Source: Liolophura sinensis (Eukaryota > Mollusca > Polyplacophora > Chitonida > Chitonidae). From it: a DNA stretch of 64,000 nucleotides. The position numbers and the translations under genes are program-made. The notes under the pieces were generated by a model. It did not search any database. It saw only the letters and a program-made list of their open reading frames with translations, and was not told the DNA's origin. The stretch lies in the NCBI RefSeq assembly GCF_032854445.1, contig NC_088303.1:31131501-31195500 (forward strand), read 5' to 3'. Below are positions 48,901 through 57,264 of the stretch, in pieces; the stretch's first letter is position 1; each line of letters begins with the position of its first letter.

Positions 48901-51900
48901 GATTCTGGTTGTAAGTCCAATTCCTGACCTGCTCCTATCAGAGCATTCAGGATTTTCTGTTTTTCTCGCTCCCATTCGTTTTCTGCGCATTCCCAGTGGC
49001 GTTTCTCTGCCTCTTCAAATGTCTATAATGGACACATGTAAAGGAATAAAACTATAAATGCTTACCATATTTACAGAGAAATAAACTTTATCATGGTGGT
49101 AAAAAACTGATGTATTTATTTGTTTCATTGGTGTTTTACGCCGTACTCAAGAAAATTTCATGTATATCACAGCAGCCAGCATTATGGTGGGTGGACACCG
49201 GGCAGAGCCCGGAGAGAAACCAACAACCATCTTCAAGTTGCCGACAGACCTTAGGACATACAGTGGGAGAGAAGCCACCATCAGCTGGACTTGAACTCAC
49301 AGCAACTGCATTGGTGGGAGGCTCCTGGGTCATTGCGCCGTGCTGGGGTGCTAATGCCCTCGGCCACTGAACATCTATTTCAGGTGATACGATGCAGTTA
49401 AACATGAACCACTGACAGATCACCTGGGTAGATACTCTTACACACACACTAATCTAATCAACTCCTCTCCTTCACCTAATGTTCAGTTTGTAAAAATGCA
49501 CTTTCATAACAAATAAAAGACTATAAAAGGACTATAAAATAACACTTCTGATCCCAACACTTGAGTTTTTCTGATAAGAAATTAATCAAACTTCACAAAA
49601 ACCTATTACATGTACTTGATTTATTTATCTGGCCGTTGTTTTACGCCGCACTCAAGAATATTTTACTTATACGACGGCCAGCATTATGGTGGGAGGAAAC
49701 TGGGCAGAGACCGGGGGAAACCCACGACCCCTATTACATGTAAGTAGCCCTATAAGGTGGATGAATGAATCAGTCATAATCAAGCAACTGAAATACAGCA
49801 TCAATACACCTCACTACATGTGTAAGGTGAAATACAGCATTAATATACCATATTACATGTGTAAAGTGAAATACAGTATTAATACACCACACTACATGTG
49901 TAAGGTAAAATACAATATGAATACACCACAATACATGTGTAAGGTGACCTACAACATTAATAATAAGGTGAAATACAGCATTAACACACCACACTACATG
50001 TGCAAAGTGAAATACAGCATTAATACACCTCACTACATGTATGTGTAAGGTGAAATACAACATTAATACACCACACTAAATGTGTAAGGCGAATACACCA
50101 CACTACACGTGTGAAGTGAAATACAGCATTAATACACCACACTACATGTGTAAGGTGAAATACAACATTAATACACCACACTACATGTGTAAGGCAAAAT
50201 ACAGCATTAATACACCACACTACATGTGTAAGGTGAAATACAGCATTAATACACCACACTACATGTGTATGGTGACCTACAGCATTAATACACCACACTA
50301 CATGTGTATGGTGACCTACAGCATTAATACACCTCACTACATGTGTAAAGTGAAATACAGCATTAATACATCACACTACATGTGTAAGGTGAAATACAGC
50401 ATTATTACATCACACTACATGTGTAAGGTGAAATATAGTATTAATACACCTCACTACTGGATGTGTAAGGTCAAATACAGCATTAACACACCACACTACA
50501 TCTGTAAGGTGACCTACAAACCAGAAAGATTTGCACTCACCCTGTTTCTGGTCTGCTCAATAACAGCAAGAACTGTGTTTTCACGTTCATTCCTCAAAAA
50601 ACCCTTCAAAATAGAAAAATTTTAAAAAAACATTAAATACACTTCAGAACAAAGAGACAGTAAAGAATAAAACATTGGAAAAATCAATATTCAGTTATCA
50701 CACTAATTTGCGGCTATATTTGGCATGTATTACTTTCATTTTAGCATGATAGTGCCATTCCTAGCCAGGGCCCACTTCCACACAGCTTCACAAGCTACAT
50801 TTCTTTTAACTGAATTTGTAAATCATGATGTCTAGGTCATAATGCTAGGCCATAAATGATTTCTGATGCCTAGTGGAAGTGGACCCTGTAACTTTAATAA
50901 ATCTATAACCTCAACTCTTTAAGCCGTCTTAGTCTTGTATTTACTGCAACTCTTCAACTCTTTTTAACCACTAAAGCACTTTTTTCAGTGGAATTTAAGC
51001 ATACAATTATTATCAAAAGGATGCTAAAATGATTTGTTTTTTGTGTCGCTAGATGTACAAGCTTCATAAAACTGTGCAAATTGGCTCTCTACACCCCATA
51101 AGTCTCTGAGAATGTTTCTGCAAAGGTGGCTGAAAAGGTTAAAGACTTAGGGTAGGCCTAGATACAGAGAATGTACAGCTCTTGACTGTTGTTATACCAG
51201 CTAACTTAACAAGAATTATCATATGGCTTTTGTACACATAGTAATGTAATTTCTCTGTTTCCGCAGTTATAATGTTGACATGAGGGATTTATTTATTTAT
51301 TTATTTATTTATTTGATTGGTGTTTTACTCCGTACTCAAGAATATTTCACTTATACCACGGCAGCCAGTCACGGCCGGAGAGGAAGCCAGCATGAACTGG
51401 ACTTGAAATCACAGTGACTGCTTTATTGAGAGGCTCCTGGGTCATTGTGCCGTGCTGGCTTGCTAACCAACTGAGCCCTGGGAGAGTATTAAGGGATTTG
51501 ATATGGGAGTAAGATGTCATTCCAGTGCATCTCCACTGTAGATCATTTCTTACAAGATACATGAAAAGGAGCTCGAAAACATAGATTATGGTTTTAAGGA
51601 AAATGAAATCATAACCATGAATATCAAAACAAAGTGCTTTCGAGGCATATCAAAACTCCAATTAAATAAATAAACAAATACATCACCACAGATTAAAAGC
51701 TCTTTAGGGTACTGACCTGTACGTCTGTATCAAGTATTGGTTCTAAAGGTTCAAACGTCTTGGCTGCACTGAGACCTTCTAACTTCTGTGAAATTCTGGG
51801 CACATCAAAGCCTTTGGAACCAAGCAAAATCGAGCTGAAAATAAAATATTTGTTACAATAATGAATTCCTCGTTTCCTCTGATGCAAACTAAAATGATAT

Positions 51901-52574
51901 TTTGAGTTAAGCAACAATTTTTAATAATACTTATAGCTTGCAAATGATTTCAGTCTTCTGAATCAAGATTTTTTATCTTGCAAAGTATATTAAAAACCTT
52001 AACCCCTATTAAATCACGATTTCATTTATATTTATTAACGTACGCTAAGTACGAGTCATTAACCCCACCTCCCCCTCCCCCTCCTCCTTCAGACTACAAG
52101 CTTGCGCCTGGCGGGTAAAACGTGTACATATTTGTACAGATGTATGTATGCTTGGAGTTTTACAATTTTTGCATGTACGTGTACTGTGTCTTACATATAC
52201 TGTAAGGTGATAACTGCTGCCAATGTGCTGCCGCCACTCATGTATTATATCGAAGTTAACAGACATGACACATTATACTGGACAGAGGTAGCAACAGATA
52301 AAATTTTTAGAGTCTTTGTTATGATTAGACCCAGGTTTGACCAGACTTTGATGTACTTAAATGGGATGTGATTGTCACTACTCCGGACTCACGCCTTGAC
52401 ATCTGTGGCATCTTGGCTTATCTGCGCCGTTCTTGTCCACAGTCTCTGGCCAGTCTCCAGGATTTGCTGTAAGTTTCTCTCCACTCTCGGCAGATCAGTA
52501 CCGCTGTCCATCTCAGCGGTCAACTGCTCCGCCTGATGGAGCAGATCTCCGAACCCATCTGTACCCAAGTCCAT
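30897..52574 (-). CDS. NUP93: Nucleoporin NUP93, complete, 23 coding exons
   Basis: Linker nucleoporin of the nuclear pore inner ring. Its N-terminal coiled coil anchors the NUP62-58-54 channel trimer, and its alpha-solenoid holds NUP205/188 and NUP35. Exons from 5' to 3': 52574-52393, 51834-51717, 50603-50541, 49022-48897, 48391-48317, 47586-47494, 47077-46938, 45966-45837, 44360-44263, 43778-43716, 43385-43308, 41659-41484, 40829-40638, 40085-39959, 38390-38318, 37760-37716, 37427-37311, 36443-36325, 35242-35125, 34433-34350, 33446-33376, 32010-31947, 31016-30897. All junctions are GT-AG and keep frame, giving 823 aa (human 819). The Nic96/Nup93 family (PF04097) match is clear throughout, for example [32 protein letters not shown] and [15 protein letters not shown]. 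Introns carry many SINEs and several exon-edge minisatellites. An AG at 52583-52584 suggests a non-coding first exon upstream. Confidence 0.97.
31213..31350. mobile_element. MITE-like foldback element in NUP93 intron 22
   Basis: About 138 bp with terminal inverted repeats of about 30 bp. The left end is GGACCCAGATTCACAAAGAT then GTCGTAC, and the right end reversed is GGCCCAGTTTCACAAAGTGG then CGTATGACAT. The centre is AT-rich and non-coding. No transposase is present, so it would be non-autonomous. I did not find a clear target-site duplication. Confidence 0.75.
32055..32925. repeat. 41-bp minisatellite, about 21 copies, NUP93 intron 21
   Basis: Unit (plus strand) CCCCTAACTTTTATAGGATT then GCTAAAACCTGTTAAGGCAAT, with spacing 41. 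On the minus strand every unit contains CCTTAACAG|GTTTTAG, an AG in acceptor-like context. The array ends about 45 bp before the real acceptor of exon 22. Confidence 0.92.
33838..33960 (-). mobile_element. Degenerate Meta-type SINE fragment
   Basis: Blocks ATATGCTCAAGAACTTTCTC, GGTGGAGTAAACCACCAACC and TCTGGCAAGTTACTGACAAA match those at 3609-3722. Tail and head are too decayed to bound precisely. Confidence 0.5.
34000..34300. repeat. Degenerate short-period tandem repeat, NUP93 intron 20
   Basis: Irregular repetition of AAGGCAACATGATATCCTC-like words at roughly 20-25 bp spacing. It is strongly diverged, so the copy number is uncertain. It ends about 50 bp downstream of the exon 20 donor. 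Confidence 0.6.
34459..34622 (-). mobile_element. SINE-A copy, 5'-truncated
   Basis: Starts with (ATTT)n and TGATTGGTGTCAAGAATATG (a short deletion removes the GTACGGC core), then CAGCATTATTGTGGTAGGAA and ATGTAGGGAAGGAGAGGAAG. It lies in NUP93 intron 19, just upstream of exon 20. Confidence 0.85.
34727..34895 (-). mobile_element. SINE-B copy
   Basis: Plus strand has (GTGA)n, then GCTTGGGGTTTAATGTCATA, CTTAACAATTTTTCAGTCAT and AGAGTGCATGTAATGTGCCTC. The body continues CTCTTTTATATAGTGCTGCTT, a variant also seen at 37018. Confidence 0.75.
35425..36096 (-). mobile_element. SINE-B copy with internal triplication
   Basis: The outer parts form a SINE-B: tail side (plus strand) GTTTTAACGTTACACTTAAC, and tRNA-like head side AGGTTTGATCCCAGAGCTCC and CAGGCCACTGAAG. 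The middle is present three times in tandem with a 184-bp period. It lies in NUP93 intron 18. Confidence 0.8.
35476..36023. repeat. 184-bp unit, three near-identical tandem copies
   Basis: Copies begin at 35476, 35660 and 35844 with GATTCATTAGCTGTGTGTAC and end with AACATCTCCATTTTTAAAAA. Only a handful of substitutions separate them (for example GGGCTGTTTTC against GGGCCGTTTTC), so the expansion is recent and probably variable in copy number. Confidence 0.95.
36508..36650 (-). mobile_element. SINE-A copy, 5'-truncated
   Basis: Tail (ATTT)n, then TTTTACTTAAGAAAATTTCA, GCCAGCATTATGATGGGAGG and AACCCACGACAATCCGCAGG. It lies in NUP93 intron 17, about 65 bp upstream of exon 18. Confidence 0.88.
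37018..37205 (-). mobile_element. SINE-B copy, partial
   Basis: Blocks CTCTTTTATATAGTGCTCCTT, CACTGAGATGCCTTACCAAA and GGTCAACCAGTCATTGCACT, then ATGACCTGACCCTGTCGTG. Both ends are eroded. Confidence 0.65.
38531..39006. repeat. 104-bp direct duplication flanking a SINE
   Basis: 38531-38634 and 38903-39006 are 104-bp direct copies with two differences. Both start (AT)n TTAAAAT and run through CGAAGGATACCCTCTGGAAT to AACGGTATTTTGTCTC. A full-length SINE-A fills the gap exactly. The flanks are far longer than a normal target-site duplication. Confidence 0.95.
38635..38902 (-). mobile_element. Full-length SINE-A copy between duplicated flanks
   Basis: Minus-strand element, complete from the head (plus-strand end: CGACTGAGCCACGGAGGCCC) with GCGCTAGCGCGCTAACC to the tail TTTACGCCGTACTCAAGAAT with (TTTA)n. 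It is close to consensus and so young. It lies in NUP93 intron 14. Confidence 0.95.
39320..39410 (-). mobile_element. Degenerate Meta-type SINE fragment
   Basis: CATATACTTCTGAATATGTT, AGTCAGGTTTATGGGTGGAGG and ATCACCACCTTTTGACAG repeat the block order seen at 3609 and 33838. Confidence 0.45.
39474..39690 (-). mobile_element. SINE-B copy
   Basis: Plus strand: (TATG)n, CTTGGGGTTTAATGGCATAT, TTTCAGTCATACGAGGACGG and GGACACCAGACACCCCACCC, then TCATACTGACACCCAACCATG. The head end is missing. Confidence 0.75.
40974..41080 (-). mobile_element. SINE-A internal fragment
   Basis: GACTCAAGAATATTTCACTT, then ATTATGGTGGGAGGAAACCG and GACCAACCGCAGACCTTCCC. It has neither tail nor head. It lies in NUP93 intron 12. 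Confidence 0.85.
41325..41467 (-). mobile_element. SINE-A copy with internal deletion
   Basis: Starts TATGCTGTACTCAAGAATAT, keeps GCCAGCATCATGGTGGGAGG and GGTTGCTGCCAGGCCATTCC, and ends at the head GGCCACGGAGGTCC. The part between is deleted. It ends 17 bp from exon 12, on the donor side. Confidence 0.85.
41770..43307 (-). repeat. 44-bp minisatellite made from the NUP93 exon 11 splice donor
   Basis: About 26 regular 44-bp units (roughly 42050-43200) with decayed units on both sides fill almost all of intron 11. On the minus strand a unit reads CAAACACACCTGTGATGCTT then ACAAAAG|GTAAAAACAATCCTCAG. The part GTGATGCTTACAAAAGGTAA matches the real end of exon 11, GTGATCCTTACAAAAG|GTAA, at 19 of 20 positions, so each unit carries a copy of the 5' splice site. 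Each also offers TCCTCAG followed by exactly 27 bases before the next GT. Confidence 0.93.
43308..43385 (-). CDS. NUP93: NUP93 exon 11
   Basis: Encodes [19 protein letters not shown] then NSSDPYK-R, matching human LSPATENKLRLHYRRALR then NNTDPYKR. It ends AAAAG|GTAATA in phase 2. Its last bases seed the neighbouring 44-bp array. Confidence 0.95.
44011..44186 (+). mobile_element. SINE-A copy with internal deletion
   Basis: Head GGCCTCCGTGGCCTAGTGGT runs straight to AGCTCATGCTGGCTTCCTCT, which removes the second half of the tRNA-like part. The tail is GAAATATTCTTGAGTATGCT then GTAAAACACC. It lies in NUP93 intron 9. Confidence 0.9.
44413..44640 (+). repeat. Unnamed interspersed repeat, copy 1
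   Basis: Similar over about 220 bp to 48030-48288. Shared words are CATTCCACTGCAGCGTCAAC, GACGTCACAGTGGGTGGA, GCAACATGTTT and TTTTGTGAGAGGAA. It contains a CRE-like GACGTCAC. I saw no terminal repeat or coding potential. It lies in NUP93 intron 8. Confidence 0.85.
44862..45042 (-). mobile_element. SINE-B head half
   Basis: Plus strand: ACATTACACTGACACCGGGC, CCTTGCTTTAACCTAACAGT, CATGACCTGACCCAGTTGAT, then CTCCCGACTTTGAAGCGGAC and CTAGCCACAAGGCCAC, the reversed tRNA-like head. Confidence 0.75.
45163..45330 (-). mobile_element. Degenerate SINE-B
   Basis: GCATCCTGACACCAGGCCAA, TCGGACGTGACTAAACTCAG and GCTCTAACCAGTAAGGCC preserve the SINE-B order. It is strongly decayed and adjacent to the previous copy. 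Confidence 0.5.
45549..45714 (-). mobile_element. SINE-A copy, 5'-truncated
   Basis: Near-consensus tail TTTGATTGGTGTTTTACGCC, GACGGCAACCAGCATTATGG and CACGACCATCCGCAGAATGC, truncated before the tRNA-like head. It lies in NUP93 intron 8, about 120 bp from exon 8. Confidence 0.92.
46484..46722 (-). mobile_element. SINE-A copy with internal deletion
   Basis: (TTTA)n, TGATTGGTGTTTTACACCGT, AGCCAGCATTATGGTGGGAG, then a gap (CGGGCAGAGCCC block lost) to GTTATCTGCAGGTTGCTGGC. The head end is CTAGCATGCTGACCAACTGA. It lies in NUP93 intron 7. Confidence 0.9.
46938..52574 (-). CDS. NUP93: NUP93 N-terminal part, exons 1-7 (residues 1-266)
   Basis: Exon 1 (52574-52393) encodes [18 protein letters not shown] and a heptad-rich stretch to DATDVKA, the helical region that in other animals recruits the NUP62 trimer. 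Exon 2 (51834-51717) carries [20 protein letters not shown]. Exon 3 is only 63 bp. Exon 4 is charged and helical ([19 protein letters not shown]). Exon 5 holds the family signature [13 protein letters not shown]. Exons 6-7 start the solenoid. In exon 7 a short insertion around [12 protein letters not shown] differs from human. Confidence 0.95.
47194..47322 (-). mobile_element. SINE-A copy, 5'-truncated and partly deleted
   Basis: TTTATTTGAGTGGTGTTTGA, AAGCATTATGGTGGGAGGAA and CAACCATTCGCAGGTCTCTG. The GTACTCAAGAATATTTC block is missing. It lies in NUP93 intron 6. Confidence 0.82.
48030..48288 (+). repeat. Unnamed interspersed repeat, copy 2
   Basis: Direct-orientation partner of 44413-44640, ending only about 28 bp from exon 5. 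It contains TGTGACGTCACA, a palindrome with a CRE-like core. Confidence 0.85.
49113..49372 (-). mobile_element. Full-length SINE-A copy, diverged
   Basis: Tail TTTCATTGGTGTTTTACGCC, body AGCCAGCATTATGGTGGGTG, and head-side AGGCTCCTGGGTCATTGCGC and GCTAATGCCCTCGGCCACTG. It lies in NUP93 intron 3, about 90 bp upstream of exon 4. Confidence 0.9.
49616..49731 (-). mobile_element. SINE-A copy, 5'-truncated
   Basis: TGTTTTACGCCGCACTCAAG, CGACGGCCAGCATTATGGTG and GACCGGGGGAAACCCACGAC, then an abrupt end. It lies just before the 39-bp array in NUP93 intron 3. Confidence 0.9.
49770..50520. repeat. 39-bp minisatellite, about 18 copies, NUP93 intron 3
   Basis: Unit AATACAGCATTAATACACCA then CACTACATGTGTAAGGTGA. 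The period 39 is a multiple of three, so both strands stay open: plus gives a 13-residue [13 protein letters not shown] repeat, minus a [13 protein letters not shown] repeat. The array stops about 20 bp from the exon 3 donor (50540). The long ORFs across it are not genes. Confidence 0.93.
51286..51484 (-). mobile_element. SINE-A copy with internal deletion
   Basis: Long (TTTA)n tail, TGATTGGTGTTTTACTCCGT, then CACGGCAGCCAG joined directly to TCACGGCCGGAGAGGAAGCC. The middle third is gone. The head end is GCTAACCAACTGAGCCCTGG. It lies in NUP93 intron 2. Confidence 0.9.
52136..52345 (-). mobile_element. Degenerate SINE-B
   Basis: TGTATGTATGCTTGGAGTTT, GTGTACTGTGTCTTACATAT, AACAGACATGACACATTATA and TTAGACCCAGGTTTGACC retain SINE-B order. 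It lies in NUP93 intron 1, about 50 bp downstream of exon 1. Confidence 0.6.
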
Positions 52575-55500
52575 CCTGGAATCTGGTAACAGCCTTTACA
52601 CCCAATAAAAATCAACCTGAAACATTAGAAACTACATTATTTAATTATTTCTTTGTTTAGCAATTGTCACCATACTCAAGAAAATTTGATTTTGATTGTT
52701 ACTGAAGTTTTTTCCATGACTATATGCTTTTTTGAACCTAGAAAGGTGTTTTGAGGTTTGTTTGGAAGGAAGGATTCTACCCCTACTGGACAAATACAAG
52801 CTTCAGCACAAATACTAATACCTTATGAAAGCCTCTAAAAATGCACGTTTTGAGGCAAATTCTTTAGGCTATATAGAGTACAAGATGGAAGTGAGGTTTA
52901 TGGATGAAGGAAAGCTAGAGTCTGGAAGGCCTGAACACCCCATCAACCTCCTTGGAAAACGGAAACTGCTAGCGCAAGGAGAATTTGATTCAAGCCTAAA
53001 ACAATGCATACATCATCATGTACAATAATCCTCATGTGTCCATGTAGAGCACCCAACTTAGATATCATAGGAAAATATCAGCGAAAGGTTATTTTGATGA
53101 GCTGGTTGTCTTCCTGTGTAAAATAAAGACAAAGACAAGAAAATATTTAAATTTTCTTTTCTTTTAAAATTTTGACATTCACCTTACTGCTGAGTGCATC
53201 ACTATCTCGGAAATCTGCAGTGATTTTTTGGAAAGATACGGATGGACTCAGTATTACGATGAATGTCAGAATTTTAAAATGTCACACTGAGTCCATCTAG
53301 ACGGACCAGGTCCACCATTGCTCTTACGTTAGATTTAGCAAAATTTTGTTCAGCTAAGGATGGCCCCAAACCAATGTCAGAGCACGCTTCATATAAAAAC
53401 CTGATGAAGTTACTGTGGCAGTTTGTCATTGTGTTCAAGGCCATCCCTGACGATACAAAATTTCGGCCTATACACTGCTCTGTCTATGCACAAAGCTGCC
53501 TGTTCGAGGAGCAAATAATTTTTCTCTTGTCAAAAGAAAATGCAACATTAAATTATCCTAACATTAAACAAGGCTATATGTTTAAAAACATTAGACTGGG
53601 TTATTGTTTAAATAGTTCGAATTTTCTTTAGTCAGAAGTCCCGATTTCAAAGGATGAAGAGTTTCAGTGTGGGACGCAGGTGCGTAAGCAGTCCGTGCAC
53701 ATACAATGGCAGGCACAAGTGAAAGTGTGAATGGAGAGAGTGGAGAAGAGGTGCCAAATACTTTGTTTGTCAAAATATTGTTCAAAATGAACATACTGTA
53801 CCTGGCATCAAACATATATGGTCATTCTCTCCTCTCGAAGAGAGAATGACCAAGTGCTTGGATGAAGGTGAAACAAGAAAATAACGTGGGTAATTTAGCG
53901 TTATCAACGTAGATTGGAAACTCTTAGTCCTTTTAACGGACCGACCTCTGACTAGAACCGCAGCACGCCGAAAGGCTCATCACAATATCTGGTACAGTAT
54001 CTCGTCAGAAAATTTAAGCCAATGTGTGAAGGCAGTGTTGTTGTTGTTTCGTCGCGTTTATTTTGTACCGACGCCTTCTTACTAGCCTACACTTTGGCGT
54101 TATCGCTACTGACTTTTACGTTGATAAACCTGATCACTACTTTCACGTCAACAATTAGTATGTGACTAAAATCAACAGTCACAGCCAACCTACTTGCCCT
54201 TTCTATACTTACAACGTGATAATGTGAGAAGTAACCGCCAATGCTATCGGATGTAAACGAAGCGCATGCTGGGAAGAAAGTCAGCGCTGTGAGGAGTATG
54301 ACAACCAAGAACCAAAAATATGACTCGCTTGTCTCCCGTGTTTTACTAAACCAAATATACTTTCTGATCGGTGTAAGTGGAGTTCATCGCGTCCTCCATC
54401 TTTAACACCTTGTAATTTATGCTGGTGGTGTGTTGCCTCTCAGCCAGTGAATTTCGTCTGGGAAAAGAGTTCTACCAGAAATGTACGAACTGCACTTCGG
54501 CGGTTTTCGATGGCAATTCTCCTCCTAACACAGAAGACTTAAGGACTAATTCTTAGGCAAGATGGAGTTACCCACAGCGGGTTTTGACGCTGACTTTATT
54601 TATAATTTATCAACATGAGGTACATATTAGATTTTTTTATGGCATGCACCTGCGAGGAAATACATACTCTTTTCAATGTTATTTGTTTGATATTTAAATT
54701 TCCTTCTCCTTTAAACTAACTGTACCGGTACTTATTATTCTTTTTTTTTTTAAAGTTTTTCCAAACTAGAATAATGCATTAAAATGCTTGAAAGTCTATT
54801 ACATAGCCCTACTTTTGCAGACCGGAGTCCTTCTTACCGTGCTTGGGTATAACATAAGTATAGTAGTGACACCTTGACAAACTTAAATAACTCCTCAAAG
54901 ACATTGGTCAACGTTCATGAACTAACCAGGACAGTGTACGTTGTAAGTGTAGTATAGAACAAGACTCACATGTATCACTAGGTGGACTCCAAGGGATGCT
55001 CACACCAGGGATAAATCCTATTTTAATCCAGCTGTGACAAACAATGTACCTTGTTTATTATTGTGGAGGGAGGTGATCCAAAATGGTTGAATGTTCGGCA
55101 GAATATTCTCTCCGATGGATATCCCAGGCTACCTCCCTGGAATCATCGATTTGCCAGCATGTATTCAAGTTACAACGTCAAAAAAATAACCGTAAAAATT
55201 ACTTGCTGGTCAATTTTTAATTCCTGAAACCTTGCTCTCCATATGCAAGGCAATGTTTTCATCTTTCCAGCCTTACCAGTCTTTATATACCCCATGAACT
55301 CTCTAAAAGAAGCAGTTATGACGTTCTGAGATTTCGATTGTCTCCCGTCTATAAATCAATTATAACATTGTTCGCAAGTGAACAGATCTGCTAACATTTC
55401 TCACTTTCCCTTAACTGTATGACCCACAAAAGGAGATCTAGATTTCTCAGGTCATGTGTGTTAATAATACAAAGGACACAACTGATGTGTTAAAAACATT

Positions 55501-55950
55501 ATCATACAATACTTTTTGTCCTACAGTGACCTTTGACAAAGGCCCTCCGTGTTTCTATATTTTTATTGTAACAGTTGATCTTTAAAATTTGTAATTTTCA
55601 TGATCGAGTCTTGTAGATGATGAATTTATTCTACACCCGAAAAAGTTTAGAAGCACCAAGGTTTGCGGATTTAGTATAGCAGGATCCTCTAAACAACTTG
55701 GGTTCACCACGGAAGACAACAATAACAAAAAGGATATGGCAGAAACCGCGAAAGCACCCATGTGTATCTTATTTTTTAAAACTCTCTTGAATGGAATTAA
55801 TTCCACTTAAATATTTGAATTCCAAGGTGAAATTTCGTCGACGATATTTGTATTGTTGGACTATAACTATGTCACAGGTAGTTTTTGTACTCTTAAGATC
55901 AGCTACTGACAAACTTCCCATGAAGTCCATTATGTCATGGACATTAATAC
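52575..55950. other. NUP93 upstream region, no further gene recognised
   Basis: An AG at 52583-52584 just before the start codon suggests a 5' UTR intron. The promoter may lie near 54.3-54.5 kb, where the sequence becomes more CpG-containing, but I cannot fix it. ORFs here (up to 85 codons) are unrecognised. A 13-bp perfect hairpin lies at 53819-53852. Confidence 0.4.
53819..53852. repeat. Perfect 13-bp inverted repeat
   Basis: TGGTCATTCTCTC and GAGAGAATGACCA around an 8-base loop (CTCTCGAA). No T run follows. It lies upstream of NUP93. Confidence 0.9.
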
Positions 55951-56043
55951 ATTTATTTATGTATTTGATTGGTATTTCACGCCGTACTAAAGAATATTTT
56001 ACTTATAAAATTTCGGCCAGCATTATGGTGGGTGGAAACTGGA
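55951..56043 (-). mobile_element. SINE-A 3' half
   Basis: TTTGATTGGTATTTCACGCC, then AAGAATATTTTACTTATAAA and GGCCAGCATTATGGTGGGTG. It is 5'-truncated. Confidence 0.88.
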
Positions 56044-56565
56044 ATTAAGACCAATGAATACATATAATAAACTATTCTGACCGTAAATGCAAGGTTTATA
56101 GCCGAAAAGAAAACTTGTGACGTTATCGGTGACAAATTAACACTATCACTATTGTCCATGACGCCCAGCTGAGAATTCCAATATTTGACTGCATTTAATT
56201 CTTGCGAAGAAAAGATTTTTCAAGTGAGTTAGAAGTTCTGGTACAATTAATGTATGATCTCGATGGTTTCAAGTTTTACGTTGTCTTTCTTTTTTTAACT
56301 TATTCAAAGGTAAGAGCGTGTAGGCCTAAGTACATTTATCATTGCTTGCGACATGTTTTCATGCAAGCATGGGTGTAAATACCATTGCGCCAGATACACG
56401 TTCAAGCAAAATATGTCCCATGCTGAGACAGTGATTGCCTTATATGAACTGAAATGCTACTGAAAAAGAATGTCATTGTTTACTGTGCCTGTTGGATGTA
56501 CAGTAGTACGCTTAATAAACTAGACCTATATACACATATATACATCAACGCATGCCTACTTTTGT

Positions 56566-56710
56566 CTGCAAAACCTGGTACACCTGCGGATTATCGTGAG
56601 TTTCTCCCAGGTTCTGCCCGGTTCCCTCTCACCATAATGGTGACCTCCGTCGTATAAGTGAAATAGTCTTGAGTACGGCATGAAACTCCACTCAAATAAA
56701 TAAATAAAAT
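56566..56710 (+). mobile_element. SINE-A copy, 5'-truncated
   Basis: CACCTGCGGATTATCGTGAG, GGTTCTGCCCGGTTCCCTCT, TCCGTCGTATAAGTGAAATA and GAGTACGGCATGAAACTCCA with (AAATA)n. Confidence 0.9.
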
Positions 56711-56711
56711 A

Positions 56712-57000
56712 ACTAACCTGGTCGGGTCATGACAAAAACTTCAAAAATGGTACTTGTTACTGCCTCGCTTGACGCTCAGCACTGGAAGGCTAGAGCAAGC
56801 AAACAGGACTGGTTGGCCCAGCGTCAGTATAATGTGACTGGGTGGGGTGTCATGTCTGGTGTTTTCGGCATGATACATTAGTGGCGTCAGCACTTTGGCG
56901 GCATGGATTTGCCCTACCTAAAGATGACACAGTATATTTACATATACACTTATAATGATTCCTTGTCGTTATGTGACTGAATAATTGTTACCACATAAAA
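56712..57000 (+). mobile_element. SINE-B copy, missing the extreme 5' end
   Basis: GGTCGGGTCATGACAAAAAC, GCTCAGCACTGGAAGGCTAG, GTATAATGTGACTGGGTGGG, GTCATGTCTGGTGTTTTCGG and TATGTGACTGAATAATTGTTA. The final ACGTTAAACCC tail is decayed. It is inserted immediately after a SINE-A. Confidence 0.75.
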
Positions 57001-57264
57001 CGTAAAGAATATACATGTACATACCCTTTACAGTATTCAATCGTTTATGTTTGTCAGTGGATCGTGCACTGCATCTGTATATGCATGATTTTGCGTCACA
57101 TGCTGTACGCGAAAGCTGTTGACTGCTTCAGTTTGCATGATTCAAACCTAATTTCGTGTTTTATATACTTTCTTAGTTCTTTGGTGGTTTGTTTTATGCG
57201 TCGTTGTGGAGATTGCGTCCATTCCATCCATTTCGGTAAACGAATTTATGTCCATTTCGACGCA

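Noticed and set aside
49686-50625. Long ORFs on both strands with [13 protein letters not shown] or [13 protein letters not shown] repeats
   Set aside because: Product of a 39-bp intronic minisatellite inside NUP93. Both strands are open for the same arithmetic reason.
54562-54618. Short plus-strand ORF MELPTAGFDADFIYNLST as a first exon diverging from NUP93
   Set aside because: It stops after 18 codons, and no convincing donor occurs before the stop.
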